Shown here one piece after another: positions 44,761 through 53,298 of a stretch of DNA of 64,000 nucleotides (within the stretch, counting starts at the first letter, position 1; each line of letters opens with the position of its first letter). The notes under the pieces are model-generated. The model was not told where the DNA came from. It did no database searches and saw nothing but the letters and a program-made list of their open reading frames with translations. Origin of the DNA: Streptomyces griseocarneus (GTDB taxonomy: Bacteria > Actinomycetota > Actinomycetes > Streptomycetales > Streptomycetaceae); the NCBI GenBank assembly GCA_003674045.1, contig PENC01000028.1, positions 1 through 64,000 of the forward strand, in the 5' to 3' direction. Both the position numbers and the translations under genes were made by a program.

Positions 44761-45109
44761 TCATCACCGCCTCCAGAAGTTGGACGTCGGGCAGGGCGGC
44801 CGCGGGCACCGGCGGCCGGGCCTCCACCTGGTTGCGCGTCAGCAGCTCCGTGAGCAGGAGCGTCAGGGTGCTGACGGGCAGCTCCAGATAGGCGGATATC
44901 TCGGCGACGGACAGCGGGTAGTCGCACATCCTCACAATGGCGGCGTGCTCGGGCTGGAGCCCGGGGTCGGTCTCCGTCCGGGACACGATCAGTGTCACCA
45001 GGTCGAGCTCCGCCTTCTTCCCCGCGCGTGCCTGGCCGCCGGTGAGGATGTACAGCCGGTCCGGGCTGCCGGGCACGGTCGAGGGGTCCTCGGGTCCGGG
45101 CTCGTTCAT
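44741..45109 (-). CDS. cvnC: Conservon DUF742 protein CvnC
   Basis: A 122-residue DUF742 protein with a winged-helix-like core (LSVAEISAYLELPVSTLTLLLTELLTRNQV at about 66-95) and the usual conservon position. Its ATG overlaps the roadblock gene stop (ATGA). It is probably a DNA-binding or scaffold component of the conservon. No further motif is visible. Confidence 0.92.
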   Translation of the reverse strand: MNEPGPEDPSTVPGSPDRLYILTGGQARAGKKAELDLVTLIVSRTETDPGLQPEHAAIVRMCDYPLSVAEISAYLELPVSTLTLLLTELLTRNQVEARPPVPAAALPDVQLLEAVMNGLQRL

Positions 45110-45513
45110 GTCACGGGACCGCCGACCCGCGGCGGGCTGGTGAGGTGCGAGCCGATCCGGGCCACGAGGTCCCGCATCCGCATGCCCATCAGCTCGGCGT
45201 CCACGTCGTCATCGGCCAGCACCGCGAGGAACGCCCCGGACCCCGCGGCCATCAGGTAGAAGAAACCGCCGTCGACCTCGATCACGACCAGGCGCATCTG
45301 CCCGTCCCCGTGGGGGAATTCGGCGGCGATGGCGGTCGAGAGGCTCTGCAGACCGGCACAGGCGGCGGCCAGGCGGTCCGCGGCGTCGGGGTCCGTTCCG
45401 TACTGGGCCATGCGCAGGCCGTCCGAGGACAGCACGATCACGTGGCGGGTCTGCGGAACACCTGTTGCCAGGTCCTTGAGCATCCAGTCCATGTTGAACC
45501 GCGGCTGCGTCAC
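45106..45513 (-). CDS. cvnB: Conservon roadblock/LC7 protein CvnB
   Basis: A 135-residue roadblock/LC7 domain protein (MDWMLKDLATGVPQTRHVIVLSSDGL at the N-terminus). Such proteins are GTPase-activating partners of CvnD-like GTPases. The GTG at 45513 follows GGAAGAG and lies just inside the gap-free junction with the kinase gene. It is coupled to CvnC by an ATGA overlap. Confidence 0.92.
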   Translation of the reverse strand: MTQPRFNMDWMLKDLATGVPQTRHVIVLSSDGLRMAQYGTDPDAADRLAAACAGLQSLSTAIAAEFPHGDGQMRLVVIEVDGGFFYLMAAGSGAFLAVLADDDVDAELMGMRMRDLVARIGSHLTSPPRVGGPVT

Positions 45514-45517
45514 TTGG

Positions 45518-47047
45518 CTACTCTTCCTTGTCTGACGGGATATCACTGTCCGGCCGGGTGGCGTCCCGCTCCGAGGGCTCCCCGTTGATGCCTCTGGTGA
45601 AGGCGCCCAGCCACATGCCGGGCTGCTTGGGGGGTTCCTCCGGACCGGTCTGCCGGGCCTGCCTCGTGGTCTCCGCCCGTTCGCGTTCCCGCTCCCGCTG
45701 GGCGGCCGCCGCGCGGCCGAACGGCAGGGGCGCGGGGCCGCGCCGCCGTCGGCGCTGCGGCAGTCCGCTGTCCCCGAGCGGCGGCGGGACGAGGTGCTCC
45801 ATCATCGGCGGCGGGGCCTCGGGGCCGGGCACGGGGATCTTCTGGCCGGGACGGCGCTTGGACTTGAACGGCGGAAGCTTGGGGGCGCGTGCGATGTCGC
45901 CGCCGGGGTGCTTGCTCGCGGTGATCAGGTCCATGGGGATGACCAGTACCGCGCGCACCCCGCCGTAGGCGGAGGGGCGCAGCGAGACCAGGAAGTTGTA
46001 GTCGCGGGCGAGCCGGCTGACCACCGCCAGGCCCAGCCGGGGCGCCTCGCCGAGGTCGTCCAGGTCCAGCGCGCCCTCGCGGTTGAGGACCCGGTCGGTG
46101 CGGCGGCGGGCCTCGTCGGTCAGGCCGACGCCCGCGTCCTCGATCTCGACCGCGATGCCGGACTGGATGTCCACGGCGGTGAGGTGCACCCGGGTCTGCG
46201 GCGGGGAGTAGCGCGTGGCGTTGTCCAGCAGCTCGGCGAGCGCGTGGATCACGGGCTCGACGGCGGGCCCGGTCACGGCGACGTCCGCCACCGAGTGCAG
46301 GTCGACCCGCCGGTACTCCAGGATCCGCGACATGGCGCCGCGCAGCACGTTGTAGAGGGGGATCTCGTTGCGCCACTGGCGGCCGGGGCGGGAGCCGCCG
46401 AGCACCGCGATGCTGTCGGCGAGCCTGCCGGTCAGGGCGTTGCCGTGGTCGAGGTGGAGGAGGTCGCCGAAGACGTCGGGGTCGTTGCCGTGCTTGTGCT
46501 CCATCTCCCGGATGTCGTAGGCCTGCTGATGGACGATGGCCTGCACGCGGCGGGCGATGTTCACGAAGGCGCGCTGCGCGGAGTCGCGCAGGCCCTCCTC
46601 CGCCTGCACCGCCTCGATGACGGACTTCAGGACCGAGCGGTGGGCGGCCGCGTAGCCGGGCTCCAGGTCGTGGACCGGGAGGGTGTGCCGCAGGACGACC
46701 TCGGTGGGCTCGCCCCGCTGGAGGAGGTGGATCGCCTTGGGCAGCAGCTCCTTGGCCAGCCGCCGGGTCTCCGCCTCGTGCTGGTCCAGTCGGCGGCGGA
46801 GCCCGGCCTCCTGCTCGGCGGAGCGCCGCCGCAGGTTGGCGATCACCCGTCCGCGCCGGGCGGCCTCGGAGGAGGCCAGTGCCACCGCCACGGTGGCCGA
46901 GGAACCGCACCAGGCCACCGGCGTACGCGCCTGTGGGGCCACGGCGAAAATCGCCGCCCCCGTGCATACCGCCAGCACCAGTGGGGAGATCAGCCATATC
47001 AGAGCGGAGGCGGGCCGCCGTTGAACGGACGAACCGGTACCAACCAT
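45518..47047 (-). CDS. cvnA: Conservon sensor histidine kinase CvnA
   Basis: A 509-residue membrane kinase-like protein. Two hydrophobic helices (about 12-60) precede a coiled-coil linker and a nitrate/sulfonate-sensor-like ATPase half. The HATPase motifs LAELLDNATRYSPP (N box) and DAGVGLTD (G1 box) are clear, while a conserved H-box is not obvious. The C-terminal 130 residues are Pro/Arg-rich and probably disordered. GAGG precedes ATG 47047. It is the first gene of the conservon operon cvnABCDE. Confidence 0.9.
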   Translation of the reverse strand: MVGTGSSVQRRPASALIWLISPLVLAVCTGAAIFAVAPQARTPVAWCGSSATVAVALASSEAARRGRVIANLRRRSAEQEAGLRRRLDQHEAETRRLAKELLPKAIHLLQRGEPTEVVLRHTLPVHDLEPGYAAAHRSVLKSVIEAVQAEEGLRDSAQRAFVNIARRVQAIVHQQAYDIREMEHKHGNDPDVFGDLLHLDHGNALTGRLADSIAVLGGSRPGRQWRNEIPLYNVLRGAMSRILEYRRVDLHSVADVAVTGPAVEPVIHALAELLDNATRYSPPQTRVHLTAVDIQSGIAVEIEDAGVGLTDEARRRTDRVLNREGALDLDDLGEAPRLGLAVVSRLARDYNFLVSLRPSAYGGVRAVLVIPMDLITASKHPGGDIARAPKLPPFKSKRRPGQKIPVPGPEAPPPMMEHLVPPPLGDSGLPQRRRRRGPAPLPFGRAAAAQRERERERAETTRQARQTGPEEPPKQPGMWLGAFTRGINGEPSERDATRPDSDIPSDKEE

Positions 47048-47487
47048 CGGGATCCTCGGAACTGTTGGGAAAGGCACGGGTGCCGGGCGCGCGTTCTCCG
47101 GGTTCGTCGGACTCCCTGTGCCCGGACTCCGAGTTCCCGGAAAGCGGCGGCAGCGCAGCACTTGTCCGCAGCGTTCCGTGGTCGCCACGGTCCGTTGCGC
47201 GACATGGAGCGTAGCCGGTCGTGAGGCTCTCCGGCGTGAAGTTGTCATATTCGCCGATTGGGCTGACGAGGAAATTCGAAAGCCTCCATAATGCCCCGCG
47301 CAATAAACCCCGAATATGCTTCCGAATGTCTCGGATGAAAGTTCGACCACTTTCGGACGTCATGATCCGGCCCGGTCCAGGCCAGGCGTGAAGGTCACGC
47401 TCCCGAGTGGTGGGTCCGACGAACGCTGCACGTGGCCTCGCCGAGGGAGTTAGGCTCACCCCACCACATCCCCTGGGAGACATCGCC
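47048..47487. promoter_or_regulatory. Divergent control region between cvnA and the LAL-type gene
   Basis: A 440-nt gap with lower GC and no supported gene. An inverted repeat GAAAGT (47337-47342) and ACTTTC (47349-47354) is one candidate operator. Promoters for both divergent genes should lie here. No recognised regulator-binding consensus was identified. Confidence 0.45.
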
Positions 47488-50196
47488 ATGTCAGGGCCTC
47501 AGCGTGAACAGAACGCCTCCGCCGCCCTGTTCGAGCGTGAGCTCGAGCTCAAGACAGCGAGGCAGGCCGTGCACCGCCTGTGCGGGCACGTTGCAGAAGG
47601 GAGGACCCGGCTCGGTGGCCTGCTGCTCTACAGCGGCGAAGCGGGCCTCGGTAAAACCGCATTGCTCACCGAGATCAGGCGTCATGCCACGGAGAGCTGT
47701 CAGTGCACCGTGCTGTTCGCGAGGGGCAGCGAGTCGGCGCGGTCCGTGCCGTTCCATGTCATCCGGCAGCTGATCCAGCCGATGCTCGCCGGGCTGTCCC
47801 CGGCGGACCGGCAGGATCTCCTCGGTGACTGGCACGGCATCGTCGGGCCTGCCCTCGGCATCATCCCGCCGGCCGGGCAGCAGGACCCGCAGGGCGTCCG
47901 TGACGGTCTCGACTGGCTCGTCACCCAACTCGCCACGACCAAGGGGTCGGTGGTCCTCGTCATCGACGACGCCCACTGGGCCGATGCCGAGTCCCTCTCC
48001 TGGCTCACGGACTTCGCCGTGCGGCTGCGTGAGACGCCGATGCTCGCCGTCGTGGCCTACCGGCCGGGCGAACTGCCGGATCACACACCGAAGTTCCGCG
48101 ATCTGGTCAACGGCCGCACCAGCCGCCCCGTGGAACTGCGGAAGCTGACGCCCGACGCCGTCAGCCAGTTGGTGCACGACGCGTACGGCGACGAGGCGGA
48201 CGACCCGTTCTGCCGCGAGGTCTGGGCGGTCACCGGAGGCAACCCCTTCGAGGCCGTCGAGCTCATCGCCAAGTCGCAGGACCGCGACCTGAAACCGATC
48301 GAGGAATTCGCCGTGCAACTGCGCGGCCTGGGCTCGGAGACGCGGGGCAGCGGTCTGGTGGCCGCCGTCGAGCAGCTCGGTGCCCCGGTCCTCCGGTTCG
48401 CGTACGCCGCGGCCGTCCTCGGCACCGAGATCTCGCCGTCCCTGGCCGCGAACCTCGCCGCCATGGGCCCGGCACAGGCCGAGGAGTGCGCCGACAAGCT
48501 GCGCAAGGCCCGTATCCTCAGCGGCTCGACCGACCTGGAGTTCGTCCACCCGCTGATCGGCACCGCCTTCTACCGGGCGATCCCCGCGGCCACCCGCACC
48601 GCCATGCACGGCCAGGCCGCCTGGGCGGTCACCGAGGCCGGGCAGGGCGCGGCGGCGGCCTCGCGGCACCTGCTGGAGGTCCATCCCGACGACGACGCCG
48701 AGCTGGTGGGGCAGCTGCGGGAGGCGGCGCGCGAGCATCTCGCCGTCGGCGCCCCCGACGCGGCCCGCCGCTGTCTGGAGCGGGCGCTGCGCGAGCCACC
48801 GCCCGAGGAGGACCGTGCCTCGGTGCTCTACGAGCTGGGCTGCGCCACGCTGCTCACCTCACCGCCGACCACGATCAACCACCTGAAGGCGGCCCTCGCC
48901 CTGCCGGACCTCTCCGACGAGATGCGGGTCAACGCCACCTACCGGCTCTCGCAGGCGTACGCCCACAGCAATCAGCCCAGGGAGGCCGCGGAGGTGCTCC
49001 TGAGGGAGGCCGCGCGGACGCCGGCGGGGCCGGGCCGGATGCGGCTGCAGGCCGCGTACTACCTGTGGCAGGGCACCCAGGTCGACGAGGACGACTCCCT
49101 CGGCAGGTCCCAGCGGATCTCCGAGCTCGCCGACCACCTCCCCGGCCGGGACAACGCCGAGCGCGCGCTGCTCACGCTCCGCGCCTTCGACGCCCTGATC
49201 CGGGGCGAGGACGCCGTGCGCATCATCGAGCTCGTCGACCGCATCCTGGTGGACGGCCATCTGCCCAAGGGCCTGAACTGGACGAACACCGAGTGGGGCT
49301 TCGAACTCCCCTGTATTCTCGGCGTCGTCTACGCCTACACGGACCGGCTGGACCAGGCGGAGGAGCTGTTCGACGAGGCCGTGAGCGACTTCGAGGTCTC
49401 CGGCTGGCGCGGTGCCCACCTGGCCTTCGCCAACCACTTCCTCGGCATGGTGCACCGGCGGCGCGGTGAGCTCGACCACGCCGAGCAGCTGGTGCGGAAG
49501 TCGCTCAAACTGGCCAAACGTCTCGGCCCCAACCTGGCCATCCAGTGGGACAGCATCTGCTCGCTGATCGACATCCTGCTGGCGCGCGGCGACACGCAGG
49601 CGGCCTGGGCGGTCGCCGAGGAGAACGGATTCCGCGCTCCCTACTCCCCGGCGGTCATCTTCCCGGACGCGGCGTGCATGGCCGGCCGGCTGCTGCTCGC
49701 CGTGGGGCGGACGAAGGAGGCCATCGCCGAATTCGAGACCGCGGGCCGCAAGCTGGAGGAGCGGGGCAGGAACAACACCCTCTGGGCGCCCTGGGCGCTC
49801 GACCTCGCCGTCGCGGTCGCGCCGGACGACCCAGAGCGCGCGAAGGCCCTCGCCGACCGGGCCGTGCGCAACGCCGCCCGCTTCGGCACCGACACCGCCG
49901 TCGGGGAGGCACTCCGCCTGGCCGCGAGGGTGGAGGCCGACCCCGAGGAGGCGGAGCGGAAGCTCGGCCGGGCCGTGACCCAGCTGCGCAGGTCCCCTTG
50001 CGCGTACGAATTCGCGGCCGCCCTGGTGGACCACGGCACCGCGCTGCGCGCGCTCGGCCGTACCGCCGAGGCCGGGGAGCGGTTCCGAGAGGGCCTCGCG
50101 CAGGCCGAGAAGTGCTGTGCCGACGGCCTGGTCGAGCAGGCGCGCACGGAGCTGGCCGCGCTGCCCAGCGAAGAGGCGGAGGCGAACGTGCGATAA
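47488..50196 (+). CDS. LAL-type ATPase with TPR region but no LuxR DNA-binding domain
   Basis: A 902-residue STAND-type ATPase like the large ATP-binding LuxR (LAL) regulators. Walker A is GEAGLGKT (50-57) and Walker B is VVLVIDD (155-161), followed by DAHWAD. The C-terminal half is built of TPR-like helices. LAL proteins end in a LuxR helix-turn-helix; here the protein stops at ALPSEEAEANVR, just where it should begin, and no HTH follows in any frame before the Ku gene. It may thus act as a protein-protein switch instead of a direct regulator. It is divergent from cvnA. Confidence 0.85.
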   Translation: MSGPQREQNASAALFERELELKTARQAVHRLCGHVAEGRTRLGGLLLYSGEAGLGKTALLTEIRRHATESCQCTVLFARGSESARSVPFHVIRQLIQPMLAGLSPADRQDLLGDWHGIVGPALGIIPPAGQQDPQGVRDGLDWLVTQLATTKGSVVLVIDDAHWADAESLSWLTDFAVRLRETPMLAVVAYRPGELPDHTPKFRDLVNGRTSRPVELRKLTPDAVSQLVHDAYGDEADDPFCREVWAVTGGNPFEAVELIAKSQDRDLKPIEEFAVQLRGLGSETRGSGLVAAVEQLGAPVLRFAYAAAVLGTEISPSLAANLAAMGPAQAEECADKLRKARILSGSTDLEFVHPLIGTAFYRAIPAATRTAMHGQAAWAVTEAGQGAAAASRHLLEVHPDDDAELVGQLREAAREHLAVGAPDAARRCLERALREPPPEEDRASVLYELGCATLLTSPPTTINHLKAALALPDLSDEMRVNATYRLSQAYAHSNQPREAAEVLLREAARTPAGPGRMRLQAAYYLWQGTQVDEDDSLGRSQRISELADHLPGRDNAERALLTLRAFDALIRGEDAVRIIELVDRILVDGHLPKGLNWTNTEWGFELPCILGVVYAYTDRLDQAEELFDEAVSDFEVSGWRGAHLAFANHFLGMVHRRRGELDHAEQLVRKSLKLAKRLGPNLAIQWDSICSLIDILLARGDTQAAWAVAEENGFRAPYSPAVIFPDAACMAGRLLLAVGRTKEAIAEFETAGRKLEERGRNNTLWAPWALDLAVAVAPDDPERAKALADRAVRNAARFGTDTAVGEALRLAARVEADPEEAERKLGRAVTQLRRSPCAYEFAAALVDHGTALRALGRTAEAGERFREGLAQAEKCCADGLVEQARTELAALPSEEAEANVR

Positions 50197-50223
50197 CCCC
50201 GGGGTGAACGTGCCGAGGGCGCG

Positions 50224-51222
50224 TCAGGAAGCCCGGCGGCCGGTTTTCTTCGCCGCGGTCTTCCTGGCCCCCTTGGCGGCGGCGCCTTCCGAGGCGGTGC
50301 TCTTGGCCGTGCTCTTCCCGCTCCGGGAAGAAGCGGCGGAGGGTGCCGCCTTCTTGGTGGACGCCTGCTTCGCACGCGTGGATTTCTTCGCCGGACCCCG
50401 GGTGGATTTCCCGGCCGACCGGCTTCCGGTGGAATCCGCCGCGGGCTTCTTGGCAGCGGAATCGATGGACGCCTGCAAAGCGGCCATGAGGTCGATGACA
50501 TTGTCGGGCGCCGGGGTGGTGGCCTTTCTCGACGGCGCCGGTTTGTCGGACAGGTGCGCGGAAATGAGTTCGCCCAGTGCGATCTCGTATTCGTCCTCCA
50601 TCGCGTCGAGGTCGAAGTCCTCGGACAGTGTGTCCATCAGGCTGGTGGCCATCTTGAGCTCCTGGGGCCGCACGGTCACCGAGGACGGCGGGGCCAGCCC
50701 CTCGCTGTCACGGATCTCGTCGGGCCAGTACATGGTGTGGAGAGTCAGCAGCTCGCCGTGCACCCGCAGCAGCGCGAGCGACTCCCGGGTACGTAGCGCG
50801 ATCTTGGTCACGGCGACCCGGTCGGTCTGTTTGAGGGTCTCCCGCAGCAGCACGTACGGCTTGTTCGCCGCCGCGCTCTCCGGCGCCAGGTAGTAGGAGT
50901 TCGTCAGCTGGAGCGGGTCGATCCGAGCGGAGTCGACGAAGGCCAGGACGTCGATGAGCTTCTTGCTGGGCAGCGGCAGCCCGGACAGCTCCTGCTGGGT
51001 GACGACGGCGGTGTGCCCCTCGTCGTCCTCGAAGCCCTTGGCGAGGTGCTCGTAGCCGACCTCCTCGCCGCACACCTCGCAGACCCGTCGGAGATGGATC
51101 CGGCCGCCGTCCGCGTCGTGGACCTGGTGCAGCTTGAGGCCGTGCTCCTGCGTCGCGGCGTACAGCCGCACGGGAACGGAGACCAGCCCGAAGCCGATCG
51201 CACCCTTCCACATGGTTCGCAT
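50224..51222 (-). CDS. ku: DNA end-binding protein Ku
   Basis: A 332-residue bacterial Ku that binds double-strand ends and recruits LigD. The core starts MWKGAIGFGLVSVPVRLY and includes a CxxC motif (Cys48, Cys51) like other Streptomyces Ku proteins. The last 65 residues are a Lys/Ala/Ser/Thr-rich basic tail, typical of long-tailed Ku with extra DNA binding. GGAGGG precedes ATG 51222. It is divergent (32 nt) from the LigD-polymerase gene. Confidence 0.95.
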   Translation of the reverse strand: MRTMWKGAIGFGLVSVPVRLYAATQEHGLKLHQVHDADGGRIHLRRVCEVCGEEVGYEHLAKGFEDDEGHTAVVTQQELSGLPLPSKKLIDVLAFVDSARIDPLQLTNSYYLAPESAAANKPYVLLRETLKQTDRVAVTKIALRTRESLALLRVHGELLTLHTMYWPDEIRDSEGLAPPSSVTVRPQELKMATSLMDTLSEDFDLDAMEDEYEIALGELISAHLSDKPAPSRKATTPAPDNVIDLMAALQASIDSAAKKPAADSTGSRSAGKSTRGPAKKSTRAKQASTKKAAPSAASSRSGKSTAKSTASEGAAAKGARKTAAKKTGRRAS

Positions 51223-51254
51223 AATTTGTTCCCTCCGAGGGGAATTCCTACCTT

Positions 51255-52157
51255 ATGCCCGCATCCTCGGAGCGGCAGGCGGTGCGGATCGAGGGGCACC
51301 GGCTGTCGCTCTCGCACCTCGACCGGGTGCTGTTCCCCGCCACGGGCCACACCAAGGCCCAGGTGCTGCGCTACTACGCGGAGATCGCCGCCGTGCTGGT
51401 GCCGCACACCGCCGGCCGCCCCGCCTCCTTCGTCCGTGCCCCGGAAGGCGCGGAGGGCCAGTCCTGGATCGCCAAGAACCCGCCGGGCGGCGCGCCGGGC
51501 TGGGTGCCGGTGGTGCCGGTGGAGCACCGGGAGGGCGTCACCGAGCAGGTCGTGGTCGACTCCGCCGCCGCGCTGATCGCGATGGTGAACCTGGGGGCGT
51601 ACGAGATCCACGTCCCGCAGTGGAAGGCCGCCGCGGGGCCCGGCGCGCACGACCGGCTGGTTCTCGACCTCGACCCCGGGCCGGGCACCGACCTGGTCGT
51701 CTGCTGCCGGGTCGCCCAGCGGCTGCGGCAGCTCCTCGACGCCGACGGGCTCACCGCCCACGCCGTCGTCTCCGGCTCCAAGGGCCTGCACCTGTACGCC
51801 CCGCTGCACCCGGCGCCGGGGCGGGACGTCTCCGCGTACGCCAGGGAGCTGGCGGCCCGCATGATGGGCGAGCACCCGGGGCTCGTGGTGGTGTCCATGG
51901 CCCGGATCGAGCGCCGTGGCAAGGTGCTCATCGACTGGTCGCAGAACGCGAGCGCGAAGACCACCGCCGCCCCGTACACCGTCCGGCTGCGGGAGCGGCC
52001 GGGGGTGGCCGCCCCGGTCACCTGGGACGAGGTCGCGGCATGCCGGGAGCCGGGCGAGCTCTTCTTCGGCCCGGAGGAGGTCCTCGAACGCGTCGCCGAC
52101 TTCGGGGACCTGCTGGCGCCGCTCACCGGTGACGCCACGCGCGCCGCGCTGCCGTGA
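51255..52157 (+). CDS. ligD: NHEJ primase-polymerase domain protein (LigD PolDom)
   Basis: A 300-residue stand-alone LigD polymerase domain. The catalytic aspartates are in VLDLDPGPG (Asp138, Asp140) and the nucleotide site SGSKGLHLY at about 173-181. In M. tuberculosis this domain is fused to the nuclease and ligase in one LigD. GAGGGG precedes ATG 51255. It faces the ligase gene with only 16 nt between stops. The nuclease (3'-phosphoesterase) domain is not found in the window. Confidence 0.93.
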   Translation: MPASSERQAVRIEGHRLSLSHLDRVLFPATGHTKAQVLRYYAEIAAVLVPHTAGRPASFVRAPEGAEGQSWIAKNPPGGAPGWVPVVPVEHREGVTEQVVVDSAAALIAMVNLGAYEIHVPQWKAAAGPGAHDRLVLDLDPGPGTDLVVCCRVAQRLRQLLDADGLTAHAVVSGSKGLHLYAPLHPAPGRDVSAYARELAARMMGEHPGLVVVSMARIERRGKVLIDWSQNASAKTTAAPYTVRLRERPGVAAPVTWDEVAACREPGELFFGPEEVLERVADFGDLLAPLTGDATRAALP

Positions 52158-52173
52158 ACGTCCGGTACGCGGC

Positions 52174-53127
52174 TCAGCCGAGTCGGGTGAGGTCCGGGCG
52201 CAGCCGGTGCCAGACGGGGTGCCGGAGGTGGCCCGCGGGAGTCCAGCCCGAGAAGGTGACCTCGGCGACCAGCTTGGGCTCGACCCAGTGCGCGCCGGGC
52301 ACGTCGACCGGCTCCACGAACGGCGAGTCGGGGCGCGCGACCACGTCGAGATAGCGGACGAGCTCCCGCCGCTCCCGGTCGGACATGCCCGAGCCGACGG
52401 AACCGGTGTACCGCAGCCCGCCCGGTTCCGCCACGCCGACGATGACGGAGCCCGGCAGCCCGGTGAGCGCGCCACGGCCCTCCGACCAGCCGCCGATGAT
52501 CACGTCGATGGTGTTCACATGCTTGGTCTTGCGCCATTCGGGTGAACGGACGCCCGGTGTGTAGACGGACGTGAGCCGTTTCGCCACGAGGCCCTCGAAG
52601 CCGCCCTTCAGGGTGGCGTGCCAGGCCCGCAGGGCGTGCCCTTCCATATGGGCGGGCACCGAGCAGTGCGGGCCGCCCAGCCCCAGTCCGGCCAGGACGG
52701 CCCGGCGCTCGTGGTAGGCGGTGGCGAGCAGGGACCGGCCGTTCAGGTGCATGACGTCGAAGAGCATCAGATGGACGGGGTACTCCATGGCCAGCTGTGC
52801 CGCGCGGCGCGGGTTCATGACGCCCATCCGGCGCTGGAGCAGGCCGAAGTCCGGCTGCCCCTGGGGGCCCAGGACGACGATCTCGCCGTCCAGGACCGCC
52901 GTGCGGCGGCGGAACCGCTCGCCGAGCACGCGCAGCTCGGGGTAGGTGGCGGTCACGTCGTTCCCGGCCCGGGTCATCAGCTGGAGCGCGCCTTCGCCGG
53001 AGGCGTTGACCACGCAGCGCACGCCGTCCCACTTCACCTCGAAGCCCCACGCGGTGTCCTCGCCTTCGGCGGGCAGGGGGCCGGGGGTGGCGAGCATCGG
53101 CTGGATGACGGGGACGGGGTATCCCAT
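52174..53127 (-). CDS. ATP-dependent DNA ligase (NHEJ type)
   Basis: A 317-residue ligase with the nucleotidyl lysine Lys32 in FEVKWDGVR, DGEIVVLGPQG motif III and the VAKRLTSVYTPG and WRKTKHVNTID motifs IV/V. A C-terminal OB-fold-like part follows. It matches the ligase portion of LigD-type enzymes. Ku, polymerase and ligase are separate genes here, so this is a split NHEJ system. A GGGGT run is the only possible ribosome site before ATG 53127. Confidence 0.9.
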   Translation of the reverse strand: MGYPVPVIQPMLATPGPLPAEGEDTAWGFEVKWDGVRCVVNASGEGALQLMTRAGNDVTATYPELRVLGERFRRRTAVLDGEIVVLGPQGQPDFGLLQRRMGVMNPRRAAQLAMEYPVHLMLFDVMHLNGRSLLATAYHERRAVLAGLGLGGPHCSVPAHMEGHALRAWHATLKGGFEGLVAKRLTSVYTPGVRSPEWRKTKHVNTIDVIIGGWSEGRGALTGLPGSVIVGVAEPGGLRYTGSVGSGMSDRERRELVRYLDVVARPDSPFVEPVDVPGAHWVEPKLVAEVTFSGWTPAGHLRHPVWHRLRPDLTRLG

Positions 53128-53232
53128 ACCCCGATCATCGACGGCGGTCCTTGTTCCCGCCTCTCGGCTCCGCCGGGCCCGCGGCCGAGGTTCTCGCCGT
53201 TGTACTGCGCCCACCGGGTTGCCACGTGATGC

Positions 53233-53298
53233 GGTTCGGCGGCTGCGGGCCGTCGGCAGCTGGGCGCGCAGTTCCCCGCGCCCCTTACAGGGCGCGGC
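53233..53298 (-). repeat. Dispersed intergenic repeat, short variant (reverse orientation)
   Basis: Reading leftward: CGCGCCC (53296-53290), loop, GGGCGCG (53283-53277), then GGGGAACTGCGCGCCCAGC and a CCCGCAGC tail. It overlaps the end of the PHP gene, whose TAA stop (53287-53285) lies in the hairpin loop. Confidence 0.7.
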
